A DNA stretch of 28,147 nt from Coneutiohabitans thermophilus (GTDB taxonomy: Bacteria > Zhuqueibacterota > Zhuqueibacteria > Zhuqueibacterales > Zhuqueibacteraceae): NCBI GenBank assembly GCA_034505235.1, contig JAPDQY010000073.1, forward strand, positions 1 through 28,147, written 5' to 3'. Both the position numbers and the translations under genes were made by a program. Below are positions 7,279 through 16,628 of the stretch, piece after piece. Within the stretch, counting starts at the first letter, position 1; each line of letters begins with the position of its first letter. The notes below the pieces were generated by a model. That model had not been told where the DNA came from. It ran no database searches and worked only from the letters and a program-made list of their open reading frames with translations.

Positions 7279-10200
7279 ATGTTTCGACACCTGCTGTTTG
7301 CCGTCTGCTGGCTGGCGCTGTGTGTGTCCGGTGTGCAGTCGCAGGAAGAGGCGCGTTTGCTGCGTTTCCCAGCCATTCACGAAAATCAGATTGTATTCAC
7401 GTATGCCGGGGATTTGTACACCGTCGCCGCCACCGGCGGGCTGGCGCGCAAACTCACGAATCATCCGGGCTACGAAATGTTTGCCCGCTTCTCGCCCGAC
7501 GGCAGGTGGATTGCCTTCACCGGCCAGTACGACGGCAACACCGAAGTCTTTCTGGTGTCCGCCACCGGCGGCGTGCCGCAACGTTTGACCTACACCGCCA
7601 CGCTCGGCCGCGATGACGTGGCTGACCGCATGGGGCCCAACAACATCGTGATGACCTGGCGCCGCGACGGCAAAAGCATCGTGTTTCGCTCGCGCATGCG
7701 CTCGTTCAACAGTTTCATCGGTGCATTGTTTGCCGTGACGCCCGCGGGCGAGCCGGCGGAGCAGCTTCCGGTGCCGCGCGGCGGCTTCTGTTCCTTCTCC
7801 CCGGATGACCGGAAAATGGCCTACAACCGCGTCTTCCGCGAATTCCGCACCTGGAAGAAATATCGCGGCGGCATGGCGGATGACATCTGGGTCTATGACT
7901 TCGCCACCAAACAGACCGAAAATCTCACCAATCATCCCGCGCAAGATGTCTTCCCCATGTGGGCCGGCAACAAGATCTACTTTCTCTCCGACCGCGAGCC
8001 CCACCAGCGCATGAACCTGTTCAGTTTCGATCTCGACACCCGGCAAACACAACGGCTGACCAACTACAGCGATTTCGACATCAAATTTCCCTCGCTGGGC
8101 ACGAACGCCATCGTTTACGAATATGCCGGTTACATCTACAGGTTCGACCTTGCCAGTCAGCGGGCTGAAAAAGTCCCGATTCAAATTGCCGATGACCGTC
8201 TCAGCGGCCGGGACGAGCTGCGCACGGTCAGCGAGGAAGTGACCAACTCCGAAATCGCGCCGGACGGCAAACGCGCGCTGTTTGGTGCCCACGGCGAAGT
8301 GTTCACCGTGCCGGCAAAATACGGCCCCACCCGCAATCTCACCAACACCTCGGGCGTGCACGAGCGCGATGCGAAATGGTCACCGGACGGCAAATGGATC
8401 GCCTTCATTTCCGACCAGTCCGGCGAGGATGAAATCTACATCGTGCCGCAGGCCGGCGGCACCCCGATTGCCCTCACCCAAAACGAGACGACTTACAAAT
8501 ACGCCCTGGAGTGGTCGCCCGACAGCAGGAAGATCCTGTGGTCCGACCGCAAACAACGTCTGCGCTTCGTCGAGGTGCAAAGCAAAACCATCACCGAAGT
8601 CGACCACTCGCCGCTGTGGGAGATTCGCGAGTATGCCTGGTCGCCGGACAGCAGGTGGATTGCCTACGTCAAACCCGAGGAGGAAAACCTGCCGCGCATT
8701 TTCCTGTACAGCCTGGAGAGCAAACGCAGCCAGGCGGTGACCGCCGGCTGGTATTGGTCGGGTGAGCCGGCCTTCAGCAGCGACGGCAAGTTTTTGCTGT
8801 TTACCTCGAATCGCGATTTCAATCCCATTTACAGTTGGACGGAATGGAATCACGCCTATCAGGACATGGAGCGCATCTATCTGCTCACGCTGAACAAGGA
8901 GGTGGAATCGCCTTTCAAGCCGCGCAGCGATGAAGTCGAGATCAAAGCCGACACCGCCAAAGCCGAGACCGGCAAGGCCGCGGTCGCCAAGAAGGACAGC
9001 AAAGAAGCCGTCAAGCCGCAGCCGGTGGTGGTCAAGATCGATTTCGACGGCCTGATGGACCGGCTCGTGTCGCTGCCGATCAAGCCGGCGAGCTACTCGC
9101 ATCTGGTGATGGTGGGCGATCAAGTTTACTACCAGCGCAAAGGCAGCATGGACGAAAAGCCGCTGCTGCTGCTGTATGACCTCAAGGAGCAGAAAGAAAC
9201 CGAGCTTGGCCAGATCGACGGTTTCGAAATTTCCTTCGATCAAAAGAAGATGCTGGTGGCCCAGCAGAAGAGTTATGCCATCATCGATCTGCCCAAAGCG
9301 AAAATCGAGTTGAAGGACAAACTCAACCTGGGCGGGATGGAGATGCGGTTGAACCGCCAGCAGGAGTGGCGGCAGATCTACAACGAGTGCTGGCGCCAGA
9401 TGCGGGAATTCTTCTATGATCCCGGCATGCACGGCGTGGACTGGGCGGCGCAACGCGACAAGTACGCCCCCTTGTTGGCGCACGTGAGCCACCGCAACGA
9501 TCTCACCTACCTCATCGGCGAGCTGATCGGCGAACTCAATGTCGGTCATGCCTATGTTGGCGGCGGTGACCGGCCGGGCGTGCGCCGCATTCAAACCGGG
9601 CTGTTGGGCGCCGAGCTGGAGCGCGATCCCGTGTCGAAATACTACCGCATCAAACGCATTTTGCGCGGCCAAAATTGGGACAAGAAGCTGCGCTCGCCGC
9701 TCACCGAAATCGGCGTGAAAGCGGCGGAAGGCAACTATATTCTGGCAGTGGACGGCCGGCCCACCAACATCATGACCAACATTTTCGAGGCCCTGCTCAA
9801 CACCGTGGACAAGCAAGTGAAGCTGCGTTTGAACACCCAACCGGAGACGGCCGGCAGTTGGGAAACCACGGTGGTGCCGATCGGCGATGAGGTGGATTTG
9901 TATTACTACAACTGGGTGCAGAACAACATCAGGAAAGTGAGCGAGGCCACCAACGGTGCGGTGGGCTATCTGCATGTGCCGGACATGGGCCCAGGCGGCT
10001 TGAACGAGTTCGTCAAACATTTCTATCCGCAATTGCGCAAGCAGGCGCTGATCATCGACGTGCGCGGCAACGGCGGTGGCAACGTCTCGCCGATGTTGAT
10101 CGAGCGCCTGCGGCGCGAGCTCGCCATGGTGGATTTGCCGCGCAACTCCCGTCCGACTCCCGATCCCCCCGCCACATTTCTCGGGCCGATGGTGTGTTTG

Positions 10201-10560
10201 ATCGACGAATACTCCGCTTCGGACGGCGATTTGTTTCCCTATCGTTTTCGCAAGTATCAGCTCGGCAAGTTGATCGGCAAGCGCACCTGGGGCGGCGTGG
10301 TCGGCATTCGCAGCCCGTTGCCGCTGGTGGATGGCGGGCAATTCTTCAAGCCGGAATTTGCGAGCTATGATACCGAGGGCCGGGAGTGGATCATCGAAGG
10401 CCGCGGTGTCGAGCCGGATATTTACGTCGACAATGACCCCGCCAAAGAATTCGCCGGCGAGGATGAGCAACTGAACCGCGCAATTGCGGAGGTGTTGGAA
10501 GAATTGAAGACCCGGCGGGTCACCCTGCCGCCGCCGCCGCCGTATCCGAAGAAGAACTGA
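7279..10560 (+). CDS. Tricorn-like S41 protease, exported
   Basis: A 1093-residue tricorn protease homologue, a large peptidase that trims peptides. It has a signal peptide (1 to about 22), unlike the cytosolic archaeal enzyme, so it should act in the periplasm or outside the cell. A TolB/tricorn-type beta-propeller follows (about 30-550) with repeats such as FSPDGRWIAFTGQYDG, WSPDGKWIAFISDQSGEDEIYIV and WSPDSRWIAYV. Then come an Ala/Lys-rich linker (about 555-580), a second propeller-like part, the tricorn core with NVGHAYVGGGD (His757), a PDZ-like domain (LAVDGRPT near 820) and the S41 core with RGNGGGN and DEYSASDGD (about 976-984). Glu1040 in EGRGVEPD may be the last active-site residue. 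Gly756 sits where tricorn has a serine next to the histidine. GGAGGAGG precedes the ATG. Confidence 0.9.
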   Translation: MFRHLLFAVCWLALCVSGVQSQEEARLLRFPAIHENQIVFTYAGDLYTVAATGGLARKLTNHPGYEMFARFSPDGRWIAFTGQYDGNTEVFLVSATGGVPQRLTYTATLGRDDVADRMGPNNIVMTWRRDGKSIVFRSRMRSFNSFIGALFAVTPAGEPAEQLPVPRGGFCSFSPDDRKMAYNRVFREFRTWKKYRGGMADDIWVYDFATKQTENLTNHPAQDVFPMWAGNKIYFLSDREPHQRMNLFSFDLDTRQTQRLTNYSDFDIKFPSLGTNAIVYEYAGYIYRFDLASQRAEKVPIQIADDRLSGRDELRTVSEEVTNSEIAPDGKRALFGAHGEVFTVPAKYGPTRNLTNTSGVHERDAKWSPDGKWIAFISDQSGEDEIYIVPQAGGTPIALTQNETTYKYALEWSPDSRKILWSDRKQRLRFVEVQSKTITEVDHSPLWEIREYAWSPDSRWIAYVKPEEENLPRIFLYSLESKRSQAVTAGWYWSGEPAFSSDGKFLLFTSNRDFNPIYSWTEWNHAYQDMERIYLLTLNKEVESPFKPRSDEVEIKADTAKAETGKAAVAKKDSKEAVKPQPVVVKIDFDGLMDRLVSLPIKPASYSHLVMVGDQVYYQRKGSMDEKPLLLLYDLKEQKETELGQIDGFEISFDQKKMLVAQQKSYAIIDLPKAKIELKDKLNLGGMEMRLNRQQEWRQIYNECWRQMREFFYDPGMHGVDWAAQRDKYAPLLAHVSHRNDLTYLIGELIGELNVGHAYVGGGDRPGVRRIQTGLLGAELERDPVSKYYRIKRILRGQNWDKKLRSPLTEIGVKAAEGNYILAVDGRPTNIMTNIFEALLNTVDKQVKLRLNTQPETAGSWETTVVPIGDEVDLYYYNWVQNNIRKVSEATNGAVGYLHVPDMGPGGLNEFVKHFYPQLRKQALIIDVRGNGGGNVSPMLIERLRRELAMVDLPRNSRPTPDPPATFLGPMVCLIDEYSASDGDLFPYRFRKYQLGKLIGKRTWGGVVGIRSPLPLVDGGQFFKPEFASYDTEGREWIIEGRGVEPDIYVDNDPAKEFAGEDEQLNRAIAEVLEELKTRRVTLPPPPPYPKKN

Positions 10561-10770
10561 CCCGCTCCCGGGTCTGCGGCTGCGGCCCGGCCGTTGCAGA
10601 AAAAGCCTCCGCCTTTTCCCAATCCCGGGCTTGCGGCAAGCTCGAGCCAGCCGGGATTGCCACGTTTTCGAACAGACATGAAATCGCCGGCAGGGCGCCT
10701 GAATTTTTCCGGGCTCCTTGCCGGATGAGACGGGCAGTGAACTGACTGTGCACCATCAAGCAAGGTTTTT
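10561..10770. other. Intergenic region with a nested hairpin
   Basis: An outer stem CAATCCCGG (10620-10628) / CCGGGATTG (10651-10659) encloses a second hairpin GCTTG-CGG-CAAGC (10629-10641). The outer arms lie about 60 bases after the tricorn-like stop. No U-tract follows, so a Rho-independent terminator is not clearly supported. No promoter for lgt was recognised. Confidence 0.45.
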
Positions 10771-11598
10771 ATGTTTCCCGAGCTTTTCAAACTTGGTCCG
10801 CTCACGATTCACAGCTTTGGCGTGATGGCGGCGCTGGGTTTTCTGGTTGGCGGTTATTTGCTGGAGAAGGAATTTGTGCGCGTGAAATTGCCGAAAGACG
10901 ACGCCGGCCTGCTGGTGCTGGCGGCTTTTCTGGGCGGCATGATCGGCGCCAAACTCTATTTTCTGATCGAACATCCCTATCTTCTCAAGGAAGATTTCTG
11001 GGGCAATGTTTTTTCTGGCGCCGGCCTGGTGTGGTATGGCGGGTTCCTTGGCGGTCTGGTTGCCGGGGTGGCGCTGAGCTGGCGGCGCAAACTGCCCGTG
11101 TTGCAGGTTGCCGACCTGTTCGCGCCGGTGCTGGCGCTCGGCCAGGCCTTTGGCCGCATGGGCTGCTTTCTTTCGGGCGACGGTGATTACGGCCCGCCCT
11201 CGGATCTGCCCTGGGCCATGCGTTTCAGCAACGGCGTGGTGCCCACGCGCAACAATCCCGAGCTGCAAAATCTCTATGCGCAAATGCACCCGGGCGCCCC
11301 CATTCCGGCTGATATTGCCGTGCATCCCACCATGCTGTATGATCTCCTGATTCTGCTCGTCAGCTTTGCCATTTTGTGGCGGCTGCGGCGGCGCCCCTGG
11401 CCCAGCGGCAGGCACTTCGCGCTTTATCTCGTGTTGATCGGCAGCGGCCGCTTCTTCACCGAATTTTGGCGCATGACACCCAAGCATCATTTCGGTCTGC
11501 TTTCCGATGCGCAACTGATCAGCCTGCTGCTCATCCTTGCCGGCGTGGTGGTGCTGCTGGTGCGGCGCGGCCAGCCGGCGTTTAAATCCCCGGCGTGA
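10771..11598 (+). CDS. lgt: Prolipoprotein diacylglyceryl transferase
   Basis: Lgt moves diacylglycerol from phosphatidylglycerol onto the lipobox cysteine of prolipoproteins, the first step of lipoprotein maturation, in the inner membrane. The 275-residue protein has the usual length and multiple membrane helices. Family landmarks are HSFGVMAALGF near the N-terminus, GLVWYGGFLGG, the signature GRMGCFLSGDGDYG with Arg129, HPTMLYD, and GSGRFFTEFWR. The ATG follows AAGG by a few T residues. Substrates would include the lipoprotein encoded at 6233. The gene is probably transcribed separately from the tricorn-like gene, given the 210-base gap. Confidence 0.96.
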   Translation: MFPELFKLGPLTIHSFGVMAALGFLVGGYLLEKEFVRVKLPKDDAGLLVLAAFLGGMIGAKLYFLIEHPYLLKEDFWGNVFSGAGLVWYGGFLGGLVAGVALSWRRKLPVLQVADLFAPVLALGQAFGRMGCFLSGDGDYGPPSDLPWAMRFSNGVVPTRNNPELQNLYAQMHPGAPIPADIAVHPTMLYDLLILLVSFAILWRLRRRPWPSGRHFALYLVLIGSGRFFTEFWRMTPKHHFGLLSDAQLISLLLILAGVVVLLVRRGQPAFKSPA

Positions 11599-11617
11599 CG
11601 CCCGCCCAAGCTCGTGG

Positions 11618-11631
11618 TGCTGCGCGCAGCA
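11618..11631. repeat. 14-base perfect palindrome between lgt and priA
   Basis: TGCTGCGCGCAGCA is its own reverse complement and lies 19 bases after the lgt stop. It is GC-rich and has no U-tract. It could be a protein-binding site or a weak hairpin. Chance occurrence in GC-rich DNA is also possible. Confidence 0.3.
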
Positions 11632-11781
11632 TGGCTGCCTGCCGGGCGCTTCCTGCGCAGGCGGCTGCACGGCCGCGTGGCTGTGCGCCGGCGGAGATTG
11701 CGCTCCCGCCTTGTAATTCTATCCGCACTTGCTTACTTTCCGGCCAACCTTGCAGGCTCACACGGCGGATGATCCTCTGGC

Positions 11782-14301
<2,520 letters not shown>

Positions 14302-14310
14302 AGATTGGAC

Positions 14311-14339
14311 TTGTATCGGCTGAAGCGGAATGTTATATT
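14311..14339 (+). promoter_or_regulatory. Possible promoter upstream of the phosphoesterase gene
   Basis: TTGTAT (14311-14316) and TATATT (14334-14339) are spaced by 17 bases, just after the priA stop and about 100 bases before the ATG at 14441. The -10 box is good and the -35 box moderate. The region is AT-rich compared with its surroundings. Confidence 0.4.
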
Positions 14340-14440
14340 GCGACACTTTTCAACCAAAACAAGGCCGGCCTTTGTTTCAACCCGTTCCGGCTTGGCGCCG
14401 CCTGCCAGGTCCGCTTTCAACGATTGGTGGATAAACGCGC

Positions 14441-15169
14441 ATGCGCTATGGCTTGATCTCTGACATTCACGGCAATCTCGAAGCGCTGGAAACCGTGCTG
14501 GCGGAGCTCGAGCAGGAAAAGGTCGATGCCATCCTGTGTCTCGGCGACATCGTGGGCTACGGCCCCAACCCCGATGAGTGCGTCAAGCTGGTGCAAGCGC
14601 ACGCCGCGGTCTGCCTGAAGGGCAATCATGATGAAGCCAGCCTGGACGACACCGACCTGAGCTTCTTCAACTACGTGGCGCGTGAGGCCATCGAATGGAC
14701 CAGCGCGCAGCTCAGCGCCGAGGCCAAGCAGTTTTTGCGGCGCCTGCCCTACACCCATGAATTCGAAGATTACCTGCTGGTCCATGCCTCGCCCTTCGAG
14801 CCGCATGAGTGGAACTACATCACTTCCTGGGAGGGTGCCGAGCAGAGCTTTCAAGCGTTCCATCAGCGCGCTTGTTTTGTCGGACATTCGCATTCCCCGC
14901 TGGTGGTCAGCCGTGACCGTTTTGGCGCGATGCAACTGCTGCAGACCTATCCGCTGAAGTTCGAGGAGCAGCACCGCTATCTGGTCAATGTCGGCAGCGT
15001 CGGCCAGCCGCGCGACTCCAACCCGGCGGCCGCCTTTGGCATTTTGGACACCGGCAAGAGAGAGTACAGTCTGCGCCGCGCGCTTTATCCCGTGAGCGAA
15101 ACCCAGAAGAAGATTCGCGCCGCAGGCCTGCCGGGCTTTTTGGCGGATCGGCTGGCGGAGGGGAGATAA
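14441..15169 (+). CDS. YfcE/MJ0936-type metallophosphoesterase
   Basis: This 242-residue calcineurin-like phosphoesterase has all five family motifs: DIHGN (8-12), GDIVGYG (35-41), GNHD (61-64), the histidine of VHAS (115), and GHSH (148-151). These form a two-metal active site that hydrolyses phosphodiesters. The segment NVGSVGQPRD is typical of the YfcE/MJ0936 subgroup. It has no signal peptide, so it is cytoplasmic. The physiological substrate cannot be read from the sequence. The ATG begins exactly at MRYGLISDIHGN, the expected N-terminus. Neither priA nor the following island gene clarifies its role. Confidence 0.92.
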   Translation: MRYGLISDIHGNLEALETVLAELEQEKVDAILCLGDIVGYGPNPDECVKLVQAHAAVCLKGNHDEASLDDTDLSFFNYVAREAIEWTSAQLSAEAKQFLRRLPYTHEFEDYLLVHASPFEPHEWNYITSWEGAEQSFQAFHQRACFVGHSHSPLVVSRDRFGAMQLLQTYPLKFEEQHRYLVNVGSVGQPRDSNPAAAFGILDTGKREYSLRRALYPVSETQKKIRAAGLPGFLADRLAEGR

Positions 15170-15191
15170 GCGGTTCGTGATCTGATTTATA

Positions 15192-16403
15192 TTGGAGAAC
15201 AAATATGATCAACCCTCATCTTTTTTAGCCAATGCCATTCGTGTTTTGTTGTGGTGCAGCTTGGCAATCGAGCTTGCTGCACAAGACTCAGCCCAAAGCG
15301 GTAAACAACTCGCGTTTCGAAAAGTCGATGTTCCCATCGAAGGCGAATACATTGATGCGGTTTTTTATTCTGACTCTTTATCACAAGCGCTGCGGCCCAA
15401 GATCATTATCAGAGAAGAAAGCGTCGATTTCATGACGCGTGAGGGCGCGCTCCAGCATCGTGTCATCACACGCACCGGGCGCTACGCCATGATGGCCGCG
15501 AATGGCAAGTTCATTGGTTTTTATAATCTCGATCGTTTTATTGTGTACAAAGACACGGGAGAATTGTTATGGCAAGATACGCCACCCGAGGAGGGCAGCG
15601 AAGATGTGCCCGAGCGGGGGTATAGAATTTCTTCTCAAGGCAATGTGTGCACCCTGCTGCGACACAAAGGAAGTATCATTTTCCATAGCCAGCACGGCGC
15701 AGTGCTGGCCGAATACGCTATTACCGACGGAATGTCTCGCACTCTCGAAGGAGAGTGGTCGCCCGATGGGCAGTATTTCCTTGCCTATCATGGCATGAGG
15801 ATCACGCAGTTGCATCTTTTTGATGCAAGAGGCGCAAAACTGTGGAACAGGAGCCTGGAGCAAAAATATGTTGTTGAAGTTGAATTTTCTCCGCAGTCGA
15901 AGTGGATATTTTTAGGGTATCATGATCTTTCCAATCGAACTTCCGGAAACGCAATTTTAACGACGCTTAATGGTTCTATTGTTCATGATTGGAGTCATGT
16001 CGGCCTTTTGCCCCCGTTTGTTCATGGTTGGAGCCACGCCGCATTATTGTCCCCGTTCTTTTCGGTTGATGAGAGATATGCCCTGGCACAAGGCAACTAT
16101 CAGAAGGAGCGGCCGGATCAACAATTGGTATTGTTTGATATTCAAACCGGCGCAAAGCAATTTGAAATTCTCTGGCCCAAGCACATCATTGACTACACTG
16201 TTTTCTCCAACGCCGGAACGATCTATATTTTACAAGATTCTGAAGTAATCAAATTGGACATGAGTGGTGCCATGGTGGGAAAAATTGATTTCGGACATTT
16301 GGGGCTTTCACGAGATCGGTTGCGAATTGACGATGGATCAACTGCGGATCGAGTACTCATTCGCAGCCATCAGCGTTTTCTAATTCTGAATGAGGGCGAG
16401 TGA
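15192..16403 (+). CDS. Exported beta-propeller-like protein, start disrupted
   Basis: This protein of about 400 residues has a signal-peptide-like N-terminus (AIRVLLWCSLAIELAAQ) and WD40-like repeats such as WSPDGQYFLAYHG, FSPQSKWIFLGYH and LVLFDIQTGAKQFEIL. It is probably a periplasmic or secreted beta-propeller with no assigned function. The start is odd. The open frame runs back only to a TTG at 15192, which sits on the GGAG that should be the ribosome binding site. The ATG ideally placed for that site (15205) is out of frame and stops after seven codons. One extra T in the six-T run at 15221-15226 would join that ATG to the main frame and give a normal 399-residue protein. DNA here is AT-richer than in neighbouring genes. 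Confidence 0.65.
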   Translation: MENKYDQPSSFLANAIRVLLWCSLAIELAAQDSAQSGKQLAFRKVDVPIEGEYIDAVFYSDSLSQALRPKIIIREESVDFMTREGALQHRVITRTGRYAMMAANGKFIGFYNLDRFIVYKDTGELLWQDTPPEEGSEDVPERGYRISSQGNVCTLLRHKGSIIFHSQHGAVLAEYAITDGMSRTLEGEWSPDGQYFLAYHGMRITQLHLFDARGAKLWNRSLEQKYVVEVEFSPQSKWIFLGYHDLSNRTSGNAILTTLNGSIVHDWSHVGLLPPFVHGWSHAALLSPFFSVDERYALAQGNYQKERPDQQLVLFDIQTGAKQFEILWPKHIIDYTVFSNAGTIYILQDSEVIKLDMSGAMVGKIDFGHLGLSRDRLRIDDGSTADRVLIRSHQRFLILNEGE

Positions 16404-16628
16404 AGTGAAGAGAAAATGATAAAAGCGACTCTCTTTTGAAAAAGGCTAAAACGCATGATTCAAATTCACTACTCGCAGCCGGTTTTCAGAACATTCTTTC
16501 TGCTGGCTTTTTGCATGATGACGCTCACGATGTGCGCAGTTTCTCAAGCGCAGATCTGCCCTTCGCAGTCGTATCAATGGCCGGTTGTTCCCGGCGGAAA
16601 TACGCAGTAACGGTTAAATTCCACTTTT

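Noticed and set aside
7138..8361. A 407-codon minus-strand open frame
   Set aside because: It mirrors the beta-propeller part of the tricorn-like gene and carries no motif of its own.
8380..10470. A 696-codon open frame on the minus strand
   Set aside because: It lies entirely antisense to the tricorn-like gene. Its translation is His/Ala/Gln-rich with no domain, as expected from GC-rich codon bias. The plus-strand gene has clear motifs.
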